Below are positions 7,701 through 14,921 of a stretch of 38,455 nucleotides of DNA, piece after piece; positions within the stretch are counted from its first letter, which is position 1, and every line of letters begins with the position of its first letter. Where the stretch lies: NCBI GenBank assembly GCA_003210775.1, contig QCUI01000012.1, positions 1-38,455 on the forward strand. The letters are read 5' to 3'. The notes beneath the pieces are model-generated. The model did no database searches and was not told where the DNA came from. It saw nothing but the letters and a program-made list of their open reading frames with translations. Source of the DNA: Synechococcus sp. AG-679-A04. GTDB lineage: Bacteria > Cyanobacteriota > Cyanobacteriia > PCC-6307 > Cyanobiaceae. The position numbers were made by a program, and so were the translations under genes.

Positions 7701-8754
7701 TGACTACATCCAACCTGGGCTCGGAAAAGATATTGTCAAAGGGGGCGAAGGAATTGACACGGTCAGCTATGCCAATATCGACAAAGCACTAAAAGCAAGC
7801 GTTGAGAATGAGAAAGTAACTGTCAAATTTGTAAATCCAAATGTAGAGAACGAAAAAGTCACCATGGATGACGAGATCACAGGAGTAGAAAAATTCGTTT
7901 TCGAGAAAAAGGCCAATATCGATTTTACAGGGCTAGCGCCTGCAGTGGAATACTCAACAACTGATCCGACTCGAACAACCAATAGTCAAGTCACCAGGAC
8001 GATCATGTTCAAAGAAGGCTCCACATTTACAGGATCAAACGGAGATGAAAAAATCATCGTTGACTTTGATGCTAATAAGGGAACCTCTAATACAGTTGAC
8101 TCGATCCAGAAAGTAGTAATCGATGGCCGAGGCGGAAGAAACACAGTGGAAATTAATGGCTTAGATTCATACCGAGCTAAAGGTTACAAAGTGTCTAATG
8201 ATAGAACAAAAGGAGAGATTAGTCTCGTCAAAGGCAGCAGCAAGAAAGTAATCGTTGGCTATGTAAATATCATGGGAGATCCAACGGTTATCGACAAAGA
8301 GAACAAAATTATTAAGCCGGAGCTTAATCCATCTAAGGCAGAAGCAGAGGTTAAAAAGGTTGACCCAATCGTTAGTCCACAAAACCAATCTGATGCTGAC
8401 ATGATGACTCCCTCCACATCTGGTGATAACTCAACGATGGTTGATCCAATTACTGGGGGGGCTGGCGCTAACACTGATGTAGGCAACGTTAGTTCGTTTC
8501 CAAAGCATCACGATGATGGGATCATCAATGGACACTTAAGTGTTAACGCAAGTACATCTGGCTTTGAAACCAACAATCATCTAAACAGTCCTATTGTGTT
8601 GACCCCAGCCGATGCACCATTTGCAGAATCTGCCACGATCACTGGACTCGCCTCTGGCACATCGACCCCTATGGACAGTGGTATGGACCCATTCGTTGCT
8701 GCAGGTCCTCTGAATACTTTGCAGATGGATAAGCCTCTCATTAATAATTTCTGA
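4759..8754 (+). CDS. Large RTX-type secreted glycine-rich protein
   Basis: This encodes 1331 residues without an N-terminal signal peptide, which fits type I secretion by a C-terminal signal. In order: an N-terminal region with a calcium-loop motif DLNGDGF (115-121); a cadherin-like stretch (about 165-225, ending YEFEVKATDKS); a GSLGWAVERAN motif resembling the start of beta-helix domains (about 238-248); a Gly-rich insert (about 343-555) with GGGGGGYG and many GG pairs; a hydrophobic Gly/Ala patch (about 740-765) then a charged helix; and RTX-like repeats (about 957-1000: FEGDDVIHGDRG, AGRGNDYIQPG, GGEGIDTV) that bind calcium. The acidic, Ser/Thr-rich tail is consistent with a secretion signal. 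It is likely a cell-surface or released adhesin or motility-type protein. No transporter genes are adjacent. Two terminators follow. Confidence 0.8.
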   Translation: MSVTYTKLQIDTAGQTELLEQTGDQTMVAKQGKTSFAIHGQDGKASEGVDQKWHMISAEQVGENGSVIWQNADTGAFRETKYSIDKNQKTWTQSGEAQQLSTSEIYAREGEHKADLNGDGFESSSALSLKSPANQQQGSSEIMLESDGLINSTNKIVGQWKANRNTEYSIEGKDKALFKIDSNGQAEFKGDNADGQKVYEFEVKATDKSTNQSVTQTVKLQQRHVITVNNNAGDKREGSLGWAVERANQLGVKNIASEIRFNESMTIQSKNGYKLTHGDIKINTYDSKNISIKRTSNGSAFTIGEYKYANKHDVNKQPDLNVDASNINVFNTTAKGQDAAKNGGGGGGYGAGAGILHYNGHLTWSNSVFQGNKVEGGNGADIASKGRDGYYVKQWGVEPYLWKYVDPERGGPGRRGGGINDRNHSFGNRRIFGTFAFGNTSKDGVSPGFWEAGVWRRGGLIMGAGEGGIGPEAGAGAGRLEGYRWSPGDGRLKGGKPGQGSKAGYGGGQAAQGSGKIDDANTREWGGTSESNKGGRGAAQGAFMSSLAAKNDKNSVTIRSTDALGNEAQSSSSAGKTKNIHSRYIDVKIDNYRQSDNHTTPDQQRQTVEAGAYNTVHDVKWQYTDHTATFSPVDRSNAFTNSGTFSQAPEKEPTSITVRSNSFVVKENEANIVGQTIELDPNKSHVIFSGMQNNSANTVTPEIQNWEKWRDGISGIMQKVYSVKTEEAIRNSKKGFLETWGTALISGLGAAGAKTGPAGAIFALWKARASDLAESKRIEKELKEREQTITEHRQIEASFKEGLTINAIQITNKITRTKYNKFTLGTHTMEFQPGLDPLLKWETVTNGRAIISINNRDFANRTADNKAKQFALLELTREQTSKMTNIINQDAYINSFIQFKRQTVNGSRLISVRIGTQSKWLVFKNEAQKPLTGNSNDRVAIERDYGSGLTIKTDFKVNTFEGDDVIHGDRGRSTINAGRGNDYIQPGLGKDIVKGGEGIDTVSYANIDKALKASVENEKVTVKFVNPNVENEKVTMDDEITGVEKFVFEKKANIDFTGLAPAVEYSTTDPTRTTNSQVTRTIMFKEGSTFTGSNGDEKIIVDFDANKGTSNTVDSIQKVVIDGRGGRNTVEINGLDSYRAKGYKVSNDRTKGEISLVKGSSKKVIVGYVNIMGDPTVIDKENKIIKPELNPSKAEAEVKKVDPIVSPQNQSDADMMTPSTSGDNSTMVDPITGGAGANTDVGNVSSFPKHHDDGIINGHLSVNASTSGFETNNHLNSPIVLTPADAPFAESATITGLASGTSTPMDSGMDPFVAAGPLNTLQMDKPLINNF

Positions 8755-8784
8755 ATCACAGCAACATCGCTCAAATAACTCACG

Positions 8785-8809
8785 GCCCCTGCTTTGGCGG
8801 GGGCTTTTT
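8785..8809 (+). terminator. Terminator after RTX gene (first)
   Basis: GCCCC pairs with GGGGC around TGCTTTGGCG, followed by TTTTT, 30 bases after the RTX stop codon. Confidence 0.8.
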
Positions 8810-8821
8810 GATGGCAACACG

Positions 8822-8846
8822 CCCCGCCATGAGCGGGGTTTTTTAT
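8822..8846 (+). terminator. Terminator after RTX gene (second, tandem)
   Basis: CCCCGC pairs with GCGGGG around CATGA, followed by TTTTTT. It resembles the hairpin at the left edge of the window. Two terminators in tandem suggest that strong insulation of the RTX transcript is needed. Confidence 0.8.
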
Positions 8847-8893
8847 TGGCTGTGGTGTTTCACTTCCAGGCTTTAACTGGGCTCTAAGCGGTT

Positions 8894-8932
8894 CACCAGA
8901 AGCTCACCAGAACCATTTGGGATCTACACCAG
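8894..8932 (+). promoter_or_regulatory. CACCAG direct-repeat array upstream of secreted protein gene
   Basis: CACCAG begins at 8894, 8905 and 8927, steps of 11 and 22 bases, the same spacing as at 4644-4682. A related CACCGG starts at 8950. The array ends about 85 bases before the ATG at 9017. Shared architecture suggests that this gene and the RTX gene are controlled by one regulator. Confidence 0.5.
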
Positions 8933-8954
8933 AGCTGTGTAGTGGGGTTCACCG

Positions 8955-8989
8955 GCAGGGCTGTGATCTTGAAGGAGCCGAGGGGTAAC
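8955..8989 (+). repeat. Shared 17-base element plus hairpin (copy 2)
   Basis: This is the second copy of GCAGGGCTGTGATCTTG (8955-8971), followed by GAAGGAG and then the stem GGGGT-AA-CACCCC. It lies within the likely untranslated leader of the gene at 9017. Confidence 0.4.
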
Positions 8990-9016
8990 ACCCCCAAACA
9001 TTCACTCCTTAAAACG

Positions 9017-9313
9017 ATGACTGCTCTTAACAACACATACAAAGCAACCACAGCTGTTCTTTGTGCTGGACTCATTGGCGCTACAACCTGTGCTTTCGCT
9101 CCAGCTGCTGAAGCGAGAAGCTACGGACAAGAACTGTATGAGCTGAAGCAGCTACGCAAAGAAATCCGCCGTGAAACTCGTAACTACCAGCGCGAACGTC
9201 GGCAATATCGACACGAGGTCAATCGATACCCACGGGTGATTCCTGCTTATGGACTCAGGTATGGGAACGTCTATCGAGAACCCGCAGGCTTTGGTATTCA
9301 GCTGCGCTTCTGA
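9017..9313 (+). CDS. Small secreted basic, Arg/Tyr-rich protein
   Basis: This encodes 98 residues from ATG 9017; the frame is open further upstream, but that part overlaps the repeated leader element. Residues 1-33 are a signal peptide (hydrophobic ATTAVLCAGLIGATTCAFA, cleavage after AEA). The mature protein is strongly basic, with a helical charged stretch (ELKQLRKEIRRETRNYQRERRQYRHE) and a Tyr/Pro/Gly-rich tail. It is likely periplasmic or cell-surface. It lies downstream of the RTX gene with its own CACCAG array. Family not recognised; a surface partner of the RTX protein is speculation. Confidence 0.6.
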   Translation: MTALNNTYKATTAVLCAGLIGATTCAFAPAAEARSYGQELYELKQLRKEIRRETRNYQRERRQYRHEVNRYPRVIPAYGLRYGNVYREPAGFGIQLRF

Positions 9314-9552
9314 AACATCATCGGAACTGTTATGACACTGAGGATGAAAACTCGCATTCCTAACAACAATCAATAACCTTGCCCCACCAGATGCAAGGTT
9401 TTAATCCCATTACAATGGATACTTTGGCCTGCTTAAAAGCAGCAATAATACGAGTCCCCAGAGCTACTAAATCAAAGGCTTTGATCAGATTTCCAATCAG
9501 CATTCTGAAAAAAAATTGTAGCTTTTTTGATCAAGCTCAAAGCCCTAGCGCT

Positions 9553-9876
9553 TCATTGGCAACTGTATACACTGTGCCTTACAAGGCTCTTGTGCGTAAA
9601 AAGCGCAGCTTGAATATTTGAGGACTCCTTAGAGCCCAAGACTTCAATAACATCTTCTGAATACCGTAGAAAATCAATCTCCGAAATCGACTTATCCGTT
9701 CTTAGATTGCACAACAAAGTCAATGATTGGTAAAGAGAAACATAGCCTCCGACGTAGGATGTGTCACAGCCCCGTTGATTCTGCTTCCGCAAAGTATCCA
9801 TGAAATCCTCGTAGCACTTTGGGCCGAAAACGCAGGAGAAGGCAGGAAGAAGGCACAAATTGAAGACGCAGTTCAT
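9553..9876 (-). CDS. Small exported protein, Cys-containing
   Basis: This encodes 107 residues from ATG 9876. The first 18 residues (MNCVFNLCLLPAFSCVFG) look like a short signal sequence, followed by PKCYEDFMDTL, RGCDTSYVGGY and LLCNL, so several cysteines are spaced through the mature part. The family is not recognised. It is divergent from, and overlaps by a few bases, the frame starting at 9860. Not certain to be expressed. Confidence 0.4.
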   Translation of the reverse strand: MNCVFNLCLLPAFSCVFGPKCYEDFMDTLRKQNQRGCDTSYVGGYVSLYQSLTLLCNLRTDKSISEIDFLRYSEDVIEVLGSKESSNIQAALFTHKSLVRHSVYSCQ

Positions 9877-10123
9877 CACCAATGAAGAGCACGATGTCCT
9901 TATTGACCCAGAGAATGAGGATGGAGAATGGATTATCCGTCGAAATGGAGGGATAAGACTGAAAATCGCATCTCAGTCAGATGAAGTGATCTTCAGTCTG
10001 CGCGTCGAAGACAATGTCTGGCATGGTTATGCAGAGCATGTGGCTGACTGGTACAAATTTGCTGAGAACTCAAAAGCATTATTCCAAATTCCATCCAGAG
10101 ATGAAACAAGTTGGCTTATCTGA
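9860..10123 (+). CDS. Hypothetical acidic protein
   Basis: This encodes 87 residues starting with TTG at 9860; an AGGAAGAAGG stretch lies about 8 bases upstream. The composition (charged N-terminus, alternating hydrophobic residues, several Trp) looks like a small folded beta protein rather than a chance frame. No domain recognised. Its start overlaps that of the opposite-strand gene by 17 bases, so at most one start may be right. Confidence 0.5.
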   Translation: MKTQFITNEEHDVLIDPENEDGEWIIRRNGGIRLKIASQSDEVIFSLRVEDNVWHGYAEHVADWYKFAENSKALFQIPSRDETSWLI

Positions 10124-10289
10124 GGGGGCTACTCAAAAGGGGGAGCCAAGCACCCAGAGGAGTACCTGAAAGGTTGATGTGGGTTCATAACCGTTCAGAA
10201 CAGCGAGGGGGAATCCATCGGAATGATGGTCTCAACCCAACTCAACAACTCACACCAGCACCGATGTAGTTGCAAAGACTAGAGTACTA

Positions 10290-10400
10290 ATGACTGAAAA
10301 AAAGTTCACGACGAGAAAGAACGAAAGGTTCAAAGGCATCAGATCACTCATCGATGGTTACGGAAAATCTAAGTTTTTAGGCAAGTTTTACCCCAATTGA
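10290..10400 (+). CDS. Tiny basic peptide (low confidence)
   Basis: This encodes 36 residues (MTEKKFTTRKNERFKGIRS...), strongly basic. No strong ribosome site. Its 3' end overlaps the end of the opposite-strand membrane protein by about 30 bases. Confidence 0.25.
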   Translation: MTEKKFTTRKNERFKGIRSLIDGYGKSKFLGKFYPN

Positions 10401-10608
10401 AGATCAAAACCCAAAAGAAAACCGCGCCTCCCAAGGCAACTTTCCAAGTATGAGACGAAAAGAAGCCATCCCTCTCAATCTTTTTCGCTTTGTTTTCATC
10501 AGTACCATAGTTAGCAGCAAGAGTATGGACCAGCCCATACAACTGCAAACAAACGGCAAGACCTGCAACTCTGGCAATTTCCGCAAATAACTGGCTCATA
10601 ACAGACAT
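10369..10608 (-). CDS. Small two-helix membrane protein
   Basis: This encodes 79 residues from ATG 10608 (MSVMSQLF); an upstream TTG at 10656 would add 16 residues. There are two hydrophobic segments, about residues 8-33 and 58-74, joined by a charged loop (DENKAKKIERDG). It is likely an inner or thylakoid membrane protein of unknown role. It is divergent from the small membrane gene at 10668. Confidence 0.5.
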   Translation of the reverse strand: MSVMSQLFAEIARVAGLAVCLQLYGLVHTLAANYGTDENKAKKIERDGFFSSHTWKVALGGAVFFWVLIFNWGKTCLKT

Positions 10609-10667
10609 GGGCAGCTCAGCAAGACTACCAAGCAAACGACTAGGCTGATTGAACAAATTTCAGGCCA

Positions 10668-10808
10668 ATGACCACAAACAGACTGTTACTGGCAGCTTTG
10701 TCTCTAGGTGTTCTCATAGGTCTGCTAGCAATCGCTCAAGGGATGAGAACAAGCCCCGGCGAACAAAACGAGGCAATGCCTTCAATTGATGCATTCAAAG
10801 CGAAGTAG
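10668..10808 (+). CDS. Small single-helix membrane or exported protein
   Basis: This encodes 46 residues. Residues 4-25 are a strong hydrophobic helix (LLLAALSLGVLIGLLAIA) followed by a short polar tail. No cleavage site is evident, so it is probably a membrane anchor. It lies 12 bases before the VanZ-like gene on the same strand, suggesting one transcript. Function unknown. Confidence 0.5.
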   Translation: MTTNRLLLAALSLGVLIGLLAIAQGMRTSPGEQNEAMPSIDAFKAK

Positions 10809-10820
10809 AAATAAAAAACG

Positions 10821-11198
10821 ATGAGAATTCGCGCAATTAATCGTGTCAAAAACTACTGGCTACCCATAAGCATCATCATTTTTTCTGGCATAACAGTTCT
10901 ATCGCTAGTACCACTGGAAGAACTGCCTAACACCCCCGGCTCAGACAAGACACATCACCTGATCGCTTATGCAGCACTGGCCTATCCTGCATCATTGAGG
11001 AGGCCAGCAGGGTGGAGATACACGATCCTCTTCTTTACTCTTTACAGCGGACTAATCGAAATAATTCAACCTTATATGAATCGCTATAGCGATTGGATTG
11101 ATTTCGTTGCAAACATAATAGGATTAGCACTTGGTTTAATACTTGCGCTGCTGACCGACAAACTTCAAGACAATTTGAATGACCAATTAAAACGATAA
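10821..11198 (+). CDS. VanZ-family membrane protein
   Basis: This encodes 125 residues, a normal length for stand-alone VanZ-like proteins. The pattern fits the family: an N-terminal helix (IIIFSGITVLSLVP), the conserved DKTHHLIAYAALA (about 42-54), a third helix with LIEIIQPYMNRYSDWIDFVANIIG (about 78-101) and a final helix. VanZ-like proteins are linked to glycopeptide resistance in some Firmicutes, but in cyanobacteria they are widespread with no known role. The start is ATG 10821, just after the small gene at 10668, probably co-transcribed. Confidence 0.85.
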   Translation: MRIRAINRVKNYWLPISIIIFSGITVLSLVPLEELPNTPGSDKTHHLIAYAALAYPASLRRPAGWRYTILFFTLYSGLIEIIQPYMNRYSDWIDFVANIIGLALGLILALLTDKLQDNLNDQLKR

Positions 11199-11266
11199 AA
11201 CAAGCATTCGGAAATCTCTCCTCGGTCTAGTTTTTGGGCTATTCTGGCCATGGACTAGTTCTATCA

Positions 11267-11734
11267 TCAATAGCGGAAACGCTTGACAAGCAAACCCTTA
11301 CCTTTTGCTCCTTGCTGATTTCGCCAAGCTTTGTTAATCACTAGATTATTTTCATAACCGAGGATTTGGTTGGCAATGCTGTCTTGCCTGCACCAACGAG
11401 CAGTCACTATATGATCAATCATTTCACGACCGATTCGATCCTCTTCCAAGAGCTCTTCATAGAAATCAATCTGAAATGCTCTTGTTTCTGCTCGAAATCT
11501 TTCAGCATCTCTATAGGCACTTAAGTCTTCCTTATCTATCTCGAGCAAAGCGAGCTTTAGCTCTTTTGATCTATCGACAAGCTTGAACGGCTGCTCATCT
11601 CTGAAACTAGGAATTGTGACTACATCTTGCTTGACTCTCCACTCATCACAAGCCTGCATTGCCTTCTGCTCAGATCGATAATTACAGCTTGCCAGACAAA
11701 AGGAAAGCAAAATAATAGGTATCGACTTCATCAT
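11267..11734 (-). CDS. Putative lipoprotein
   Basis: This encodes 155 residues. A signal sequence with lipobox LASC (Cys17) predicts lipid anchoring. The mature part is helical and charged (acidic and arginine-rich) with further Cys residues (ACDEW near 29, RWCRQD near 115). No known domain recognised. It is convergent with the VanZ-like gene; the 68-base gap shows no strong terminator. Confidence 0.65.
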   Translation of the reverse strand: MMKSIPIILLSFCLASCNYRSEQKAMQACDEWRVKQDVVTIPSFRDEQPFKLVDRSKELKLALLEIDKEDLSAYRDAERFRAETRAFQIDFYEELLEEDRIGREMIDHIVTARWCRQDSIANQILGYENNLVINKAWRNQQGAKGKGLLVKRFRY

Positions 11735-12513
11735 TAACCTGCTTACAACTCCATCCTACTTCACCAAGAAAAGCCAATGCATCGGCAACAGAGTAATTTG
11801 CCAATCACTAGAAAACTCTAAGCGATAAATCGTCAATAACGCAGGCTCCACGAAATAGGACATCGTGAATGACAGAAACAGCAATACCAACAAAGTGGAT
11901 TCCAGTGGAAGACTCATGTCACAACAGGTTGTAGAGAGAGAACGCTGAATGAATACTTTTACTGTTCAATCTGCTAAAGCAAGCCACCCAGAAACATGGC
12001 CAATCAAAGGCATCGCAGCCTTGTTGAGACAAAACCTTGCGGATGATTGAGGCCAGGTCCAAATTCGACACACAGCCCCTGGATCAGGTGTGATAAACAT
12101 CCCGCATCGATTGAGACCACGCATTCAAAACAACCATTCCAGAGAAAATCGTCCTGTCTCCAAGGCTTCGACAAGTGACCAACGCGTGAGGGCACGTCTG
12201 GGGATGGTTGTGTTTTGGGTTTTAGCCCTGCAACGACACTCAGAAGAGCAATCGCCACTTCTGACCTATGGGGTCTGTGAGCGAACCAAAAATGCTTTAT
12301 CCCTGCGGTAGCTCCCAGCGTCGGGCTCAGCGATACACCATGCGGAACCGCCCTAAGGCCATGAATGAAGGCGGCTGCATCAAGAGCGCCTGAGCACTGG
12401 CTTGGATGCGATTCAGCCTCGAAGACGAATCACGAGACGGAATCGCAACATTTGACTGTTTACAAACCGTTACCTTCCGACTAGGTTCTTAATGCATCTC
12501 GTAGAGAGAACCG
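11735..12513. other. Gap with one weak small ORF
   Basis: Nearly 800 bases lack a convincing gene. The only candidate is a 33-residue frame at 11949-12050. Opposed longer frames (12004-12258 minus, 12090-12311 plus) have no start signals or recognisable content. Confidence 0.5.
11949..12050 (+). CDS. Tiny hypothetical peptide (low confidence)
   Basis: This encodes 33 residues (MNTFTVQSAKASHPETWPI...), with a purine-rich AGAGAGAA about 7 bases upstream of the ATG. It could be a real small protein or a fragment. No family recognised. Confidence 0.3.
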   Translation: MNTFTVQSAKASHPETWPIKGIAALLRQNLADD

Positions 12514-12639
12514 ATGGATGACCTAAACAGCCCCGTTCATGCTTCGCCATCCATGGATTACGAAGAGCTCCTTGAAGAGATGAAAAAGCTTGACATCGCT
12601 GACCTGCTCTTGATTCATCGCAGAGTCACACTACGCTGA
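12514..12639 (+). CDS. Small acidic hypothetical protein
   Basis: This encodes 41 residues with an acidic helical middle (MDYEELLEEMKKLDIADLLLIHRR). A GAGAGAA ribosome-site-like stretch lies 4 bases before the ATG. The helical charge pattern resembles many short conserved marine picocyanobacterial proteins. Function unknown. Confidence 0.45.
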   Translation: MDDLNSPVHASPSMDYEELLEEMKKLDIADLLLIHRRVTLR

Positions 12640-13063
12640 GATTCATTTTCTTGAAAATGATTCGTAAAACATCAACTTATAGTGATTCATGAAGCTCATT
12701 TCACAAGAATTCTGCTGAGCCATAATACATCAAGTTAAACAATATTTTTGCCTGAATCAATTATCAATACTTATTTGGACTGAATATTGAATCAGTCACC
12801 CATGTCTATTTTACAAACAAACTGCACTATGAAATCGCGCCTGCCATCTGGGGTTTACCGCCAAATGAAAGCTGAGTAGCAGACGTCTTTCGGAGCCCTA
12901 AGCACTCCTGATGATCAAACTCGGCCACCTGGATAAGGCTGAGCACTCAATCAAGGCTTGCGATCTGGAAGCCGTCAGGACTAACCGTCGAACTCAACTC
13001 AGTTCGACGGCTTCAAGAATGAGCCCATGACCGCAGCTTGGCAAAGGGTTTTACAGCAGCAGT
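12640..13063. other. AT-rich gap with inverted repeat
   Basis: This holds no convincing gene. It contains an ATTCATTTTC...GAAAATGATT inverted repeat near 12641-12663 and the perfect ten-base inverted repeat at 12985-13010. A 39-residue frame (12911-13030) spans that second hairpin and is doubtful. Confidence 0.5.
12985..13010. repeat. Perfect inverted repeat, 10-base arms
   Basis: CCGTCGAACT (12985-12994) and AGTTCGACGG (13001-13010) are separated by six bases. No T-run follows on the plus strand, and on the minus strand only a short GGTTAG follows. It could be a terminator of the factor-independent-like cyanobacterial kind, or an operator. Confidence 0.5.
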
Positions 13064-13267
13064 TCAGCCTCTGACTGGCGTCTTTTGAGCGTGCTTGACG
13101 GGACGCTGACGACTTTTCAACGCCTTGAGCATTCCCTTTTCAAGAGAAGTCAATTTGGGTGCAGTCTCGTGCATCGCAGCCCTGGCCCGCTCTTTGGCGG
13201 CATCCATAAACCTCTCTGTCTTGTCCTTTGCTTCAAAAGCCATGGTTTTCAAACGGTCCTCCATCAA
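13064..13267 (-). CDS. Small basic helical protein
   Basis: This encodes 67 residues with an ATG start at 13267 (MMEDRL). Residues 1-50 are a charged amphipathic helix (FEAKDKTERFMDAAKERARAAM), and the tail is rich in Arg, Lys and Pro (RQRPVKHAQKTPVRG), suggesting nucleic-acid or membrane-surface binding. No family recognised. Opposite-strand frames here are shadows. Confidence 0.55.
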   Translation of the reverse strand: MMEDRLKTMAFEAKDKTERFMDAAKERARAAMHETAPKLTSLEKGMLKALKSRQRPVKHAQKTPVRG

Positions 13268-13569
13268 AAGTTACACACACAAATCGAAGGTGTCCTCAAA
13301 TCCATCAAGTCTTCTCGGAATGCACATCACCAGCGACCAGCGCTCCCTTCCGATCCGACTGGCCTTGCACCATCGAGCCTGATCAGACCAAGTGGACATG
13401 CCGAAAGCCATCAAGGCTTGGTTCCGCAAGCCAGCGGATCGCCCGTAGAGAGGTAGATAAAACAACAGCATGCGGAGCACCCGCAAAGGCAGATGCTCAA
13501 ACAGGACAAATCCATTAACACAATTATTGAGATGTTCCCGAATAACTGAAAGGAATGGACTACTGAAAC
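13268..13569. other. Gap without a clear gene
   Basis: About 300 bases between two small minus-strand genes. Several overlapping frames on both strands exist, but none has a ribosome site, hydrophobic signal or recognisable motif. Confidence 0.45.
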
Positions 13570-13737
13570 CTAGACCAAAGAGGTTTTCTCTCGCTGTATC
13601 TCTGCACGACGCGACTTAACCCAAGCCTGGCCGAGGATGGTAGCTTTTCTTGTATCGGCACGACCAAGATCAGCATCATCGGGGAATATTCCCCTTTCAA
13701 CGGCATGTAGATCGTCTTTTTCCTTGCTGGACAGCAT
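13570..13737 (-). CDS. Small hypothetical protein, charged
   Basis: This encodes 55 residues from ATG 13737, beginning MLSSKEKDDLHAVERGIFPDD, with a helical basic second half (TILGQAWVKSRRAEIQRE). The coding pattern is consistent through the whole frame. The function is unknown. The start lacks a strong ribosome site. Confidence 0.5.
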   Translation of the reverse strand: MLSSKEKDDLHAVERGIFPDDADLGRADTRKATILGQAWVKSRRAEIQREKTSLV

Positions 13738-13927
13738 GCGGATCAACTCTTATTGGAAGCCAGTGTAGATAAGACAAGTGGAATAGCGTGCCGGTCCCTT
13801 TCTAACAAACTCAATCATTGAATAGGCTTTAATACTTATAGCTCCATTGAACGACAGACCTTAGAAATCACCTACCGCCTTTGGCGAAATCAGGTTGTGA
13901 GGTTCTGATCAGCAAAGCTGGAGAGCC

Positions 13928-14206
13928 ATGCCATTACGCAATGATCGACCACCCTTCGTCGGGGTAAAAGCAGGAGACTTAGTGCTCGTGCAGTCAACGC
14001 TGAATCCTGATCCTACTGATACGGATTGGTGGATTGGCTTGATCGTTAGCAATCAAGATCAATTCGAAGAGAATCAGGGTGTCACAATGCTGACTATTGT
14101 TGATACTGACAGTGGCGAGGTCCGACAAGTCAATGCCGAACAGGCAACACGCTTGAGCCTTGCAGGCATGGAACGCAACAAGGTTGTGCCACTAATTAAA
14201 GGCTGA
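13928..14206 (+). CDS. DUF3104-like small protein
   Basis: This encodes 92 residues and is homologous to the 22503 protein and the remnant at 23-217. Shared positions are GDLVLVQ (cf. GQFVIVR), DWWIGLIV (cf. NWWLGQVI), TMLTIVDTDSGEVRQVNAEQATRL (cf. SLFQVADVDDGAIRWVHPTQVTHV). The pattern suggests a small beta-barrel-like fold, by inference SH3-like. The Trp pair is intact here. GGAGAG lies 4 bases before ATG 13928. The family is, to my knowledge, restricted to cyanobacteria and of unknown function. Confidence 0.7.
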   Translation: MPLRNDRPPFVGVKAGDLVLVQSTLNPDPTDTDWWIGLIVSNQDQFEENQGVTMLTIVDTDSGEVRQVNAEQATRLSLAGMERNKVVPLIKG

Positions 14207-14301
14207 ACAATAGGGATAGCCGCTCCAACAGTGCGAACTAGAGCATAACCATTTTTGATAAGCAGCCAAGCGAACAAAACACCGAAAAAGATGCAGGACA
14301 C

Positions 14302-14382
14302 ATGATCACAATCCTGGGCACAGGATTACTCATTGCGCCATCATCTCTGATACTTTTTAGGCTATCAAACTTAGAAGAATAA
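14302..14382 (+). CDS. Tiny single-helix membrane peptide
   Basis: This encodes 26 residues. Residues 2-19 are hydrophobic (ITILGTGLLIAPSSLILF) and the tail is RLSNLEE, giving one membrane helix with a charged end. AGGA lies 5 bases before the ATG. Size and shape resemble the tiny subunits of photosynthetic complexes, but no specific match is seen. Confidence 0.45.
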   Translation: MITILGTGLLIAPSSLILFRLSNLEE

Positions 14383-14442
14383 ACGGAACTAACGCAGACA
14401 TTCGAATACATACAACAAGCACCATTCGAACCCCGAACAAAA

Positions 14443-14828
14443 ATGTATGACCAAAAGAAGAAGCCAGGAGCAGAAGACCTACAACAATATTTTGATCAAT
14501 TCCATGAAATCCTCGATGCAAATGGATTACCAACAATCTACAATGGGAAGAGGCTGCTTCCCTGGAAGGAATAGCAGCAAGAATCCATTCAAATCGCCTA
14601 AAAGTGGCATACAAAGCTTGGAATCACGCTGCCAGCAAAGGAACTTCGTGGCTCTTACTCCAAGCCTGTTTTGGATCCAAAATCAACAATCTGACAACCC
14701 GATCAATCTGCAAGCTGATCTCAAAACTTGGGGATCTCGAAACCTCAACAGTGGCTCAACTGCGCGACTTCCTTGATAGCGAGCAAGGGAACCAATCCTC
14801 ATCGGAACTCACCAATGCCTGTAATTAA
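14443..14828 (+). pseudogene. Frameshifted hypothetical protein
   Basis: The first frame from ATG 14443 encodes an acidic helical stretch (DLQQYFDQFHEILDANGLP) and then stops. A shift of one base near 14535-14550 joins it to a second frame: LQWEEAASLEGIAARI, VAYKAWNHAASKGTSW, LETSTVAQLRDFLDSEQ, ending at 14828. Both halves have good protein composition and only together give a normal small protein of about 128 residues. The downstream half could start on its own at GTG 14604. A true frameshift or a sequencing error is the likely cause. Family not recognised. Confidence 0.45.
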
Positions 14829-14921
14829 GGCAACACAGACAAACGCAGATCGCAACGATCGAATGATCCATGTAAAGGTGCTCACTGAGGCCACGGCAAG
14901 CCGTCCAGCAACGACATCATC

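Noticed and set aside
8893..9075. Minus-strand 60-residue frame
   Set aside because: It lies across the repeated leader and CACCAG array and has no protein-like pattern.
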